Made by a program: the position numbers and the translations under genes. Under the pieces are notes generated by a model. It worked only from the letters and a program-made list of their open reading frames with translations. It was not told the origin of the DNA and made no database searches. A stretch of DNA of 64,000 nucleotides, from positions 434,001 through 498,000 of the forward strand of contig CAJQUW010004756.1 in NCBI GenBank assembly GCA_907163375.1, given 5' to 3'. This document shows, one piece after another, positions 24,191 through 35,381 of the stretch (position 1 is the first letter of the stretch; each line of letters opens with the position of its first letter). This DNA comes from Prostheceraeus crozeri (lineage: Eukaryota; Platyhelminthes; Polycladida; Euryleptidae).

Positions 24191-24824
24191 TATATTGGAG
24201 TTGGGAAGGCCTAATCTCGATATTCTCAATTATGGTACGCGAATGGCTTCAAAGTAGAGGTTTAGGTACTTCATGTACCTACTGTGACCTTATGTTAATG
24301 TACCGTATGTGATAATTCTCCGACAGGTCTATGACTCATCACTTTCAGGTAGCTGAACTGCTGGTGGCAATAATAAAATCAAAATTATTCAGTATGACAA
24401 TTAGCATTGGCTCTGTCTAATGATCTTTCGCCTACAGGCTTATCGACGAATGTTCCTGACATTTTTTTCACATTGATGATAAACTTGACTTCACTTTTAT
24501 TTCTAATTCGCTCTTGAATCTGTCGACATTGTTTTACTGTCCGTGCCGAGTGCCGAAAGGAGAGATCTTCAGGCCTACTGTGAAAGTATTCGCAGCGACA
24601 AAGTCTACTTACCATTTGAGTTTCAAACAAGATGATGAAGTATGATGTAAAATTGACGCTATGAATTGACGCCGTCAATTTAGGGATTGGTTGACGGCGT
24701 CAATAATTTGGCAATTGACGCTGACGCCGTGCCGTCAATTTGTTTCATTGATGCGCATGACACTGCTGTAAAATAGAAAATTAATTTAATTTCTTGACTA
24801 CATTTTCTTTTGCTTTGCTTGCAG

Positions 24825-25131
24825 TCAGTAGCAGCTTCAGTCGCTGCTGGCACCCCAGAACCATTCCAAGGCATGGTTGCCTTCAAATGTGGCCGTCCAT
24901 CCATTCATTTGACGCCGTCTGGTGGTTGGGTGCGCGACATGTCTCAGGACTGCGTTGCCAATTCTGACGAGGTCAAATCTTATTGCCAGCGAATGTACCC
25001 AAATATTGAAGTCGTCAATGTTGAACCTGCTCCATACAAAGTGCGCATCGCCAACTGGTGTGATTTTGGCCAGAAAAGTTGTACAAAAACAAAAGAAAAC
25101 TCCATCATGATTCATCCTTATCGATGTCTCC
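24825..25131 (+). CDS. APPL: APP-family gene, exon 2: growth-factor-like domain
   Basis: Codes residues 20-121 plus the first base of 122. It follows a strong acceptor (TTTGCTTGCAG) and ends at GTAAGTAG. After a short linker it holds the complete E1 growth-factor-like domain, with Cys at 41, 62, 73, 98, 105 and 120. These align with human APP Cys38, 62, 73, 98, 105 and 117, which pair as 38-62, 73-117 and 98-105. Family signatures are YCQRMYP, the NWC loop and HPYRCL. APP proteins are type I membrane glycoproteins for cell adhesion and signalling, and this domain binds heparin and helps dimerise them. The loop after NWC reads DFGQKSCT, where human has KRGRKQCK, so the basic patch is mostly gone. 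Human APP splits this region by an extra intron that is absent here. The phase 1 end matches the human position. Confidence 0.95.
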
Positions 25132-26609
25132 GTAAGTAGCTCTTCCAGATACAGTAAGCATTGTAATTTTTGCTGCTCAGGCATGAGATTCTTTCTCTAA
25201 TTTCATGAAATTTTGAACGGATCTCAGCATTTGTTCAAAAAGCGTAGACATACGCGGTATGGTGTAGGGGAATACAAGTAAAGTGTAGGTATAGTCGGAC
25301 ACAGGCTACATAAATGATTCGGGAATAATTGCTGAATGATTGGAACTGGGAACTAAGTCACGAGGTTGAAGATAATCATATGCTCCGATTTAAAACTGAT
25401 ATTTGGAGCCAGCATTCCATTTGAACAGCGATTAGACCGTTTTTCATCGGATAATTACTGTACATGGAATTGGTTGCTCATTTAGTAATTTTTCGGATGT
25501 TTCTAAAGCATGTTAGATTGTCATCATTAATTTCTCCAACAGTCATTAACAAAATGGCTATCAGCATCCTTATACATTGGCATCGGCATAAGCCTGTGAG
25601 AAGCCGAGGTTTGTGGTGTATTTCTGTGATAGCTGCACGCATTATGTCAGTGGCATTAATATCGAAGACCGTGAATTGATCTTCCAAACCGCAGTATTTA
25701 AGTCTTAGCATTCAACATCAAACCTTTTCATTTTATCACTTCCTTTTTGGATATGTTGCATCATAGTTATCTACAACGAATTTCAACAGACCTTGAAAAA
25801 ATGCGTACTTGCCGCATTTCTCCTGCTACAACCCGGATAAAGACAGTCTGAATGAAATAGGGCATCTAATACAACCCGGGTCAGCCTACTTTCTACATCT
25901 TCCAAATACCTAGACCATGATTCCCTTTCAATCTTTATCAAACTGTAGCTAATTATTCATTGCGCTTTCATTAGCATTGCCATAAATTTTGATATAAAAG
26001 CCTCTTCGTAGCAGTAGCCCTATAAAAAAGATAAGAAGCTCACTTTAAGGAACCATGCCTAGAGAGTTTTATCAACAGTGTCGGCAGTTGTAAGAGGTGT
26101 TGCCATCCTCATTCCTTGTGCTAATGACATCTTATTTCCCAAGATTGGTAAATAATTAAAATCAAAATAACGACATTTTCTATTATCCCTTACTTCTTGC
26201 TTTGGGCGCAGGAAGCTCGATTCGCATCATTAGGGTATATGAAATTCTCCCTTCAATTTTGCTGCTTACCCAGAAAAGTTTGCAGATGCAATGCGAGCGC
26301 AAAAGACTGACTAAAAATAATTTAGTATATTTCTCATCCACGACGCAATACATGAAGATTGAATATGTCATACAAACATTTCTGTTTTTGAAAAAGCTCA
26401 TATAAATATTAAATTAAAAACACTTGGCATTTTGTACACATATAATTAAAAGAAGACGTTATGAATCCTCCATATACTCGTAGTTGTCTGGAAGAACCAG
26501 CCGAAGGTGATTTACTCGTGTGTCTCATGTTCAAGAATGCTCATAGTGCTTCTGGCTACCTATCCCTGTTAAAGTAATAACTAGACAAATAACGGTTATC
26601 GAGTATCTA

Positions 26610-27041
26610 ATGTTCTTAGAAATATTAATTGCCGAGATGATTGAAAGACAATCGGTCGCAAAATGTTTTTTGGTCTACAAGTTTTTGATGAAGATTGTAG
26701 TAGTAACTGGTATCTTTCAACCATTCCTTCATACTGATTTCTTTGTTATTTTGAAGGTTCAAAATTTTTTATTTAATTTCTCACAGACTTTATCGATGAG
26801 CATTGTCATTTTTATTTTACCCATTGGGGTTTTTATAACCGCTCAGGATAAATATTTGGAAATTATCCAACCATTTAAAATTTCATGTTGTCGTCAGTGT
26901 ATTTCAAAAATGTCAATTTTATCGTCATCTTATTTCGTTTACACTATTCTTCAAACGTTCGCAAACACCGTTTATAATGTACTTTTTAGGTCTTTGATGA
27001 TTTATTTTTCTCTTTTAATGTACAATAAAAGTAGAACGTAG
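26610..27041 (+). other. 143-codon open frame of unknown status
   Basis: An ATG-started frame in T-rich sequence, giving a very hydrophobic protein (runs such as VIFILPIGVFI and several Phe/Leu-rich stretches). It matches no family I know. It is longer than most chance frames in this window, but T-rich strands lack purine-ending stops and yield hydrophobic peptides by chance. It lies inside intron 2, without flanking terminal repeats. I treat it as probably non-coding. Confidence 0.15.
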
Positions 27042-28093
27042 AAAATCTTAAGACACTTCACATTCCATCTTCTGCACGCTCCTGTTTTCCAAAGAAATGC
27101 GATGTCTGTGCATGATTAGCGTCAACCCATTTTTACCCTCGGCTTCTTCATCGCAGACTTTGATCAGCGATGCGAATATTTGAAAGTTAGAGCAGAATTG
27201 CCTGATTTTATTCGAAGTGATTTGAGAATTTTCTCTTATTCAAAGTCACTGCTGTCGCTGTGCTTTCTTCATTGTTGACTTTGTATCATGCTTTCCATTT
27301 CGAAATCGATGGATTCTTTGCTTTGAAAAGATTTTCATTTTGAGATCGAATCAAAGCTTTATTGCTTTTACGGCTAGGTTAGTAGATATTTACCGATGCA
27401 TTTTCAATTTCTGTTATAGACCGACACCGACTTTCACATAAAGATTTATATCGGATAAATATTATCAAATCTGTTCGTCTTCCGCTTTTTTGTGTCTGTT
27501 TTTTACAATTTCCCATTCACATTCTTGAAAGTTGCTTCGAAATTCAGGGTTACACGAAAGCCTGATTTCCAAATTTCCAATGTAATGATTTTTGCAATTA
27601 AGTTGTTCAAGCATTTACTTCATGAGGTCACACTTCACATCTAGAAATACTAAAGGAAGTTTATGAAAATAAATGAATAATTCTTTGCCCTGTGATCCTT
27701 AGGCAGATAGATATAGATGTACGTGCATGTGGATGCATGTAACAGTCGTGTAAAGACTAATAACACTACGCAACAGCCTTAAATTCCGCAAGAGCTTAAT
27801 TTCACTTGACTTCTTATAGTATCTACTGTGCTTTCGATGGAAATTGCCGTAAAGATTTCTATAGACAAGTTGGTGCGCATGGTTGTATGCGTGCATGTGT
27901 CTAGGATCGGTATTACAATTTCAATGATGAGAAGAACAATAATTTTACTCAGCAATGCGAAATGCGAAGTTCCGCAAAATTGAAAGATTGGCCGTCTTCG
28001 TGAAATTATCATCATAATACCGTACTACATGTACATTGTACTTTATAAACCAAATTGAGCTTTATGGGAAGAAGAGAAGTTCAAGTCTTAGAA

Positions 28094-28496
28094 CAATGGT
28101 TCTTAAACTATGGGTCGCGACCCAAACATGATCGCGAAGCCGTCAGGATTTGGTCGCGAGTACCTTGACAGATACAAAAAAATAGAGAGATACACCTTTT
28201 TTCATTTAGATATTCAACGAATCGGATTTCGTTTTATATTTTCATTTTCAAATATTATATTTGCACTTAAATATAGGCATACATGAATTTTGAAATAAAT
28301 ATCAAATAATTTTACGGATGTTACTTGTATGATAATTGAGCGCTTGTCTATTTTTCATATATACATTACTGGCCCAGGTACAAAGGCCCATATACTTAAT
28401 ATATATTGTACAAATAAATTTATAGAAAAGGTTGGGTCGCGAAGTGTTCACTAGACCAACAAATGGGTCGCACCTAAAAAAGTTCAAGAACCACTG
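28094..28496. mobile_element. Non-autonomous hAT element (MITE), 403 bp
   Basis: The left end CAATGGTTCTTAAACTATGG and the right end (reverse complement CAGTGGTTCTTGAAC) form an inverted repeat of the widespread CAGTGGTTCT hAT type. Both ends carry GGGTCGCG words just inside. The flanking octamers TCTTAGAA (28086-28093) and CCTAAGAA (28497-28504) agree at 6 of 8 positions. There is no coding sequence. Confidence 0.85.
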
Positions 28497-28839
28497 CCTA
28501 AGAAGGTGCATAACAAAAGTAAAGCATCACTTGGACTACCGATAGAACTCGATAGTCATCGAGCTTTGTTGCGTTCGTCTATTTCTGCCTTTGTTTCATG
28601 ACATTGTTGCTATGATTTACATCATACTAATTATGACTGATTGGCTATCACAATGTTAGTTACTTGATTTACAACCATTCCTCTCACATGTCGGAGTCAT
28701 ACAGATATTAGCCTGCAGCCAATAGAATGCTCTCAAAATACAGATATTGAATGTAGCTATTAACAAGAAACAAAACTCAACTGGGCAGCATGTTATGTCT
28801 ATGATGATAGCTATTTCTTCAAAGATAATAACTCAGTGT

Positions 28840-28910
28840 TCAAGATAAAAAGAAGTCGGTCTAATCCATCCCAAGATCAAGGCCGGTCCGGCGGCCGGTT
28901 TCCATCTGTG
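28840..28910 (+). repeat. Dispersed ~75-bp repeat, copy 1
   Basis: Contains AAGAAGTCGGTCTAATCCA and GGCGGCCGGTTTCCAT in the same order and spacing as at 33856-33930. CCGG-rich, unlike the surroundings. Origin unknown. Confidence 0.7.
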
Positions 28911-29048
28911 AATTGCACATTATTATTAGATCATGGTATTATCATCGTGTGCCATACATAAACGTGTTTGGCATATTTGTATTTTACTCACACATTTATT
29001 GACATGAATCTGCGTGGACACACCATATCTGCTTCACAATTCGGCCGT

Positions 29049-29612
29049 GAAAAGGCAAAACAACGTATTTGAAAATAATTTGTTTTGCCTTAACATGGTC
29101 ATATGGATAATTCAGTATGTGTATTTTCGTCTCAGATTAGTCACTTATTTCAAACAAGAAAAATAGTGGTTTTTTAGAATAAAACAATTTGGAATTACAA
29201 GCCACACGTGAAGAAAATTAATTGTCTCATCGAGGTCCGATGAAATATCTTTTCTAATGAAACTATAAAACAACGTGTTTCAAAATACGTTTCATCTGAT
29301 TGGCATTTTGATAGACTGTAAATAGGCAAAACAACGTATTCCAAAATACGCCACAACTTCTGTGATATTTAGTTGACCTCTGCAAATCCAGAACAACGTA
29401 TTTCAAAATACGCTAGAATCTTTGACTCTTCATTCACAATCATACCGATTAGAAGTCTAAAATAGATTGTACACATTCACAATCGCACCATACCTCTTCT
29501 TTCTGATAAAATGTATTTTGCAACACGCTGTTTTGCCTTTTCATACCTCTGAAACTGAAAAGGCACATTTTAAATACATTGTTTTGGCGTTTCATGCCTC
29601 TGAAAATATATA
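29049..29612. repeat. Array of GGCAAAACAACGTATTT palindromic units in both orientations
   Basis: The unit GGCAAAACAACGTATTT, usually followed by CAAAATACG so that CGTATTT-C-AAAATACG is near-palindromic, starts at about 29053, 29263, 29324 and 29386 on the + strand. It recurs inverted at about 29510-29540 and 29550-29592. Adjacent units are spaced 61-62 bp. The two inverted units at the right make the whole segment a fold-back. No coding sequence and no target duplication identified. Confidence 0.8.
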
Positions 29613-30449
29613 ACTGCCTCACATTGAATTGTAATTTTGAATTTCATTTTGAAGTCTTTCTTTGTGACTCCAGCTGCCTTAGAACTTAAGTGATTGTGAC
29701 TAATACCAAAACAAAAATATTGGACATCGGAAGCGCTATTCTAATGTAGGACCAAGTGAAACAAAAGATAGCGAACATCAGTGAACTGAAATTTTAATTA
29801 TCAAGAGAATACAGGGAAGAGAACAGCGATGCTATCAATGGAATCATTTCGATCTGTGAGTGCAGCCTCCATCCACATCTCGAAGAAACATAGAGTAGTG
29901 TGACTGCTGATAATCTCAAGCATTGTCTCGATAGTCGCAGTTTTGTGAGTAATTCGCTCTGTATCGATGCCAAGAGAGAATAGTAGAGCGAGAGAAGAAT
30001 AATGAGTCAGGAATAACCCCTGTAGATGAATTCAATTCCAGTCTAAGGTTGTCAGCATGGAGAGTAGAAGAGGATCAGTAAGGGAATAATTTCCATACGA
30101 GAGTTTACTGATCTGCAAATCATTTCTGATAAGAATTGTGAACAGAATGTCAGCGAAGCGAAGAAATGGAAGTGGATTTGAATCTGTAGGATATAGAGGA
30201 AAATGAGATGTATGATAACCAACGTGACTTGTATAAAAGGAAATTATTGAATCAATAGAATTATTCTGCGCTGACATGACAATTTCATGTCAGCAAGTGA
30301 AGTGAAGAGCAAGTTGGAATGCAAATATTTGTTGTCAAAATTATTAGTCAAAAACCATGCTGCTGAATGTGAAAAATTGCCTTGGCTCGTTATAAATAAT
30401 TAAAAAGCAAGGGAATTATCAGTTCATAGAGTACGTATATATAGGTAGA

Positions 30450-31160
30450 GTGTCGACTCAAAAAAAGTATCTGACATACAGTGAAAATTTTTATATGAAA
30501 AGATTCAGTTGTTCGCGGAGATTACGTATCTGTGGTCCAAAAATTATTTGAGCAGTTTTTAAGAGTCCAAAGTTTCGCAAATTTTTCCTGTGTAGGAAAT
30601 AATCGACATGAACCCAATATAAATGCAGTATAATGCATCTTGGATATTAAAAGGAATGAATATTTGCTGACAAGCATCTAAATGAAACGGAACTTCAGCT
30701 GATTATCAAGGGAATTTCATGAACCGTATTATAATGCAAGTCTTCATGAAAAACTTGAGATCTTATTGCGCTTATTGACTGAAATTTCACGTTTTTAATT
30801 CCATTTTCATCGGTATGATTTTATGATTCACTAAATTTATGTTTCATTTCTTGATTCTGAATTTTAATGGGGACCCATTTACATCGCTTGAAATTAATTG
30901 TCTCTTGCTTGTGATGTGATCACGCTTAATAAAATACTCTTGAGGTTGAGCATGAAAGTAATAGGAACCTTCGAATTGCTAAGTCAATAACCAAAACCTC
31001 TCCAAGGGCTGTCATGACACGGCGGATCAGTCAATTCCGTGGTAATTTCCTCCAAACTGCAAAAATTCACATATCTCACATTTCGTGTCAATGACAATAT
31101 TGGGTTCAAATCAAGTTCATTTAATAAAATCGAAACTGTATGCACATCGGGGATTTAATT
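30450..31160 (-). repeat. Dispersed unclassified repeat, copy 2 (inverted)
   Basis: Reverse-complement relative of 663-1455. On the + strand it opens with GAGTGTCGACTCAAAA and passes AAAAGGAATGAATATTTGCTG, GTCATGACA and ATATCTCACATTT. Similarity is continuous but clearly diverged, with small gaps. No coding capacity seen. Confidence 0.75.
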
Positions 31161-32756
31161 AATACTACGTTGCCACTCTACCTAATAAACTTACTCTATG
31201 GCCAAGTTAACTTGTATGAACTTTACAACATATTATATGCGGCAAGTTAACTCTACATTCCCTTACTTTTTAATTATTTACAGGATGCTGAGTTTCATGC
31301 TGATACATGCAAGCCCTGCGATTAATCGGCTGCATCCACTTGGGAAGATTCCATTTCATCAGATTCTTTGTCTTGGTTATGTAATCGAATTTGTGATATC
31401 AATCTTTTCGAATTCCGATTCGCAGGATCAGCGTAGTCCAGTTCACACGCTTTGATCAAAATCGATGTTTACCCCCCGCGATGCTAATTGACATTTCCAA
31501 TTTCATTTGTGACAAACTGAAGATTTCAGCTGAAATCAAATATCCCAAAAGAAACAAACTATGTATCGAGTAACATTCCAAGTTACAGACCAGATTAATT
31601 TACCTTGAGTTATCTAGCTCAGAATGACAGTTTCGACACATACAATTAACACCTGATGAGATGGAGTGATTCATTTTTTTTATTAGCAGATGTAGTCAAT
31701 TTGTATTTATACACATAGCATAGGCTACATGCAGGCACTGGACAATCATTTCGAAGCAGCTTTAAAGGCATCGGCTTCTGACAATGCAATTTGAACCAAA
31801 TGTCCATTCCCTTTGCTATTGTTGTGACAGTAAGTAGATAAGCAATTGATTAGTAGACAAATTGACAATTAAGTGTCACAGCGTGTGGTAATTCTTGATT
31901 TTGATAGTGAATCTGGTGAATTGGAATACTTATTCTTGGATCGTGTGAAGTGGAATCTTGTGATTTGGAAACAGTGCTAAACGGATCTGACGAAATGGAA
32001 TCCCGTCAAATGGATGTCACCGATTAATCGAATGTAGAGAATGAAGCACTGTGCCATGGAAACCATCAGACACTGTTGCTCATGTCCACGGGTCTTTCAT
32101 AGACAAATGAATGCCTAGCACGCTCAATCTTCAGATATTGTTTAATTGAAAACGTATGTAAATGATTGCCTCAAATTTCATGTTGCAAGTCACATAGAAT
32201 CGTGAATTTATTAAAATATGTAATTTTGGATTTTTAACCTGAATACTTGAAGAACCAAAGGTATTTGAGTTCAGATCAGAGACATTTGAACTTCGCGAAT
32301 GAAATTTTTCTTCCTTTTATACAAGTTACTTGATAAGTGTGTTTTACATAGTGAATATGTGAAGAAGTTCATATAATGAGATCATTTTACAGCAGTTTAG
32401 CTTCTCTCAAATCACTGTTTCCCAAACATTTTGATTTTGTGGAAGAAGAAATGGAAATATGAGAATAGTTAAGGGGACTTATTTGCGAATTGAAGAATAT
32501 TAAGTTCAGTGCCATAGTTAGATACAATTTTGAAAAATTGAAAATATTTTTCGGATCCCCCAAAGCCTGACAGAGGATCTGATTCAAAGCCTGACCTATT
32601 AGCATTCACACAAGAACGGTTGATGAAAATTCGTTAAAATGACATTATTCGCTTTCTAATCATTATTTTAGCACTATGTAGCATTATTTTGCATGCATTT
32701 CGTGTTGAAGAATCCTTATTGCAATATGAAGTAAATAATAAAAAGGATTAACCTTG
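31161..32756. other. Non-coding; degenerate short tandem repeat at 31905-32020
   Basis: Nothing coding. At 31905-32020 a GTGAA(A/T)TGGAAT(C/A)-like unit of about 15 bp recurs five or six times with heavy decay. The remainder shows no recognisable structure. Confidence 0.5.
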
Positions 32757-32960
32757 TCTATTATCGGAAGCACATTTGGCTGGCGCATTTCTTCCATGTA
32801 GCCGAGTTTTGTTTATTCCACTCTCATTCGTAGTGCTGAGTGTTGAGCAAGAATGCAGAGTGCACCTATTTTAAATGTCTAAGGTTTGACCAGGCCACGG
32901 ATTGAACCCGGGTCTCCCGGACGCAGAGCGAACACTTCCACAAGGCTACGGTACCGGCAG
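32757..32960 (-). mobile_element. tRNA-derived SINE, family 2, copy A
   Basis: On the - strand the head (32960-32881) reads GTAGCCTTGTGGAAGTGTTCG, with an A-box-like start and a good B box GGTTCAATCC. The body that follows (to about 32757) matches 35173-35300 in order: GCAAGAAT, CACTCTCATTC, CTTCCATGT and ATCGGAAGCA words. Reads as a polymerase III retroposon. Confidence 0.85.
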
Positions 32961-33855
32961 CATGTCAAACTTACCTACCATTCCTGTTTGAAAGACAAGA
33001 GGCAGCATTTCGAGTGCGATGAAAGCTATAAGGACACTAGCGGAACTCTTATGGAGGGATGCAAGGCGGATGCGACAAAATTGAGCCTCCTAATCTCTGC
33101 CATTTTTCATTGCCATCACGTGACAGGATTCAAGATCGAAAACTATGTTCTGAACGTTTGTGCTTTCAAAATCCTCGTAGCTGGATAATCGGCGCAATTC
33201 CAAGGAATTGTTAGGTTGAATAAATAATGGTAGCCGGTAAATGGCACGTTGTGTGAATGTGGGACGTTTGAAATCTTGATTTCTGATATCAAATAATAAC
33301 GCTTATAAATGCTTAATTGTTCCTATTTGGTCGATTGCTACCAAATAGGAATAGTGCTACATTAGAAGTTTATCACATGATTCTGTACGAAAATATTTAT
33401 CTACCTCTGCGGAAGTAGTGGAGTTATTTACATCAACTTTTAGAAGAATTTTGATTACTCTTGAGATTCACGCGTCATGCCATAAGAGAGTTGTAAACCG
33501 TTACCAGTAGCAGTCAGATAACGGCTAACTTATAGATATAACTTGATTAATAATTTTTATGCGTCCAATAAAAACGACTAAACTAGCAATTTCTGTGTGT
33601 ATCCAACGATGTAATCGTATAGATGAGGGATGGGAACAGGTCGATATTTCCGGTATGATCCTGTGACCGGCTTAAGTAGCTGGTAGGCCGATTTAATGAA
33701 TGAGTTGTGGCCTGACCATCTCTGACGCATTTCGGAGTTATGTACGGATGAAGTTCTACAGCCTGTAAAACACATGTCGAGTGCAGCTAACAAGAAGCGA
33801 GACTCAGCCATTCTTTTTTGTGCGTAACAATTTATTAAAAAATGATGGCTATTTG

Positions 33856-33930
33856 CCCAAGATCAGAAGAAGCCGGCCTAATCCACCCTAAAATCAAGAC
33901 CGAGGCTAGGCCGTCGGCCGGTTTCCATAT
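33856..33930 (+). repeat. Dispersed ~75-bp repeat, copy 2
   Basis: Same orientation and layout as 28840-28910: AAGAAGCCGGCCTAATCCA, then GTCGGCCGGTTTCCAT. Confidence 0.7.
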
Positions 33931-34471
33931 CTGGTTCAGATTCTTGTGTAAAGGGCTTTCATTCGTCGATGTGCAGTATCAGGAAATTCAATGACGTTTT
34001 GATATTCGTTGCATTGATTGCGTTAGAAGAAAACTACTCTGTCTACAACTACGGCAGTACAACCAGGCACTCAGACAAAAAGTGTGGAAAATGGTTGCGG
34101 TGAAATCACCCTCCTTTCTAGCCTTCCAATGAGTCACATTTTGAAATGGAATCAAAAATGAGTTCGATAAGCTGTCGTTTTCCACGTCTTTCGGTAAAGT
34201 TGTGAGAGTATAATTGTCACCCACTGGTTGCACTCGATGTCTTTATTGCTACCTTTCCAGGCTGCTGTCAAAATTATGTCAGTGAGCAAACGTGAAATTA
34301 CATTCTCGCTGCAGCCGATTTCAGTATATCGCGGATGTCGAATTCATTGCTTTGAGTTAATTGAGTAGACTTAGCAGAATGTCACTTTAATAAATGATTT
34401 TGGTTTTTAATAAGCGATTTCTGCGGTAAATAGGCTAGGTGGTTGACATTACAATCTTTCAGTCGTGATGT

Positions 34472-34670
34472 CAGTGGTCACCGTGGCAAGTGCTTAAGGG
34501 CGTGGCCTAGCGATCTTATGGTGCAGAGGTTGAGCCCCGAAAGTGTCATTGGAAGTCGGCAGGAAGGGTTTTCTGACTAAAAGATCACAACGCTCCATAT
34601 TGAAGTCTGACTGTGTCAGCACCGTCCGATCCGCCGGTAAGGGAGAGCAGTGACGTTAAACCATCATTCA
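34472..34670 (+). mobile_element. tRNA-derived SINE, family 1, copy B
   Basis: Head GTGGTCACCGTGGCAAGTGC, B-box-like AGAGGTTGAGCCCC, body AAGTGTCATTGGAAGTCGGC and AAAAGATCACAACGCTCCAT, tail GTGACGTTAAACCATCATTC. Confidence 0.9.
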
Positions 34671-35172
34671 TTTGTCATCATCTTAAACGTCCATATAAGT
34701 TACCAACATTGGGAAGAACAGTGTTCGGACGAGATATCATAGGTCTCCAGCCAAGTCTGGTCATATCAGCAGTATCAGCACCAACCAAGGAGGAGAGAGT
34801 TCAACGCTTCATCAAAGCATATTTGCAGCTGTACTGACTGATTTCTATCGTATGACCGCAGTCAATAAAGTACTCTATCGGATGACTAATTGATTTTCAC
34901 CGGAATCCTTGTTGTTCTTCTATCAATGAAAGTTTTGTAAAAATTCTATTTTGATTCTTGTTATAATTCTTTTGGCTGCTTGCAGTTGATTGAGATTTAA
35001 TGGCAATATTAGTTGCATATAATGAATCTGCATGCATATTTTTCGTGATTACAAAAGGAGCATTATGCATTCTTGTATCTACATTAATTTCAGATTAAAT
35101 AAGCTTCATTAGAATGAACTTAGATATCTATAGTCATAGATTTAATGACGACCAGCATGAGAAATGAACCAT

Positions 35173-35381
35173 GTTTATAATCGGAAGCAAATCAGGCACG
35201 GAGCCTTTCTTCCATGTGACCGAGTTGCTATTTATCCCACTCTCATTCCTTTTGTGCTGAGTGTCTAGCAAGAATTAAGAATATACCTATTGTAAAGGTC
35301 TTCTGTTTGACCCGACCAAGGTTTGAACCAAGGTCTCTCGGACACAGAGCGAACACTCTACCACAAGGCCACAGCGACGGT
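35173..35381 (-). mobile_element. tRNA-derived SINE, family 2, copy B
   Basis: On the - strand the head reads GTGGCCTTGTGGTAGAGTG with a clear A box and a B-box-like GGTTCAAACC. The body aligns with 32757-32880. Confidence 0.85.

Larger units (their letters stand above)
22560..24765. mobile_element. Non-autonomous hAT element, split by a mariner-type element
   Basis: Starts CAGTGCTGTACG and ends GCATGACACTG. The 8-bp target duplication CTGTAAAA is perfect (22552-22559 and 24766-24773), and the CAGTG...CACTG ends are typical of hAT. Both arms are rich in repeated TTGACGCCGTCAATT-type palindromic words. About 0.8 kb remains when the inner element 22798-24190 is removed, with no hAT transposase. 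The right end lies 51 bp before the exon 2 acceptor, so this insertion marks the edge of tolerated sequence next to the exon. Confidence 0.92.
14104..24824 (+). other. Intron 1 of the APP-family gene
   Basis: Donor GTAAAG at 14104; acceptor a long T-rich tract ending TTTGCTTGCAG at 24824; phase 0. Contents are listed separately. The parts 14104-16821, 17011-17264, 18091-18678, 19375-20742 and 21588-22551 hold no gene, element or tandem array that I can recognise. A minor TTCGTCTGGCTTTG/TTCACTTGGTTTTG near-duplication lies at about 14360-14400. Confidence 0.75.

Noticed and set aside
32881-32960. Possible functional tRNA gene on the - strand
   Set aside because: The B box is good but the acceptor stem does not pair, and the same head recurs with a shared body elsewhere, so it is a SINE.
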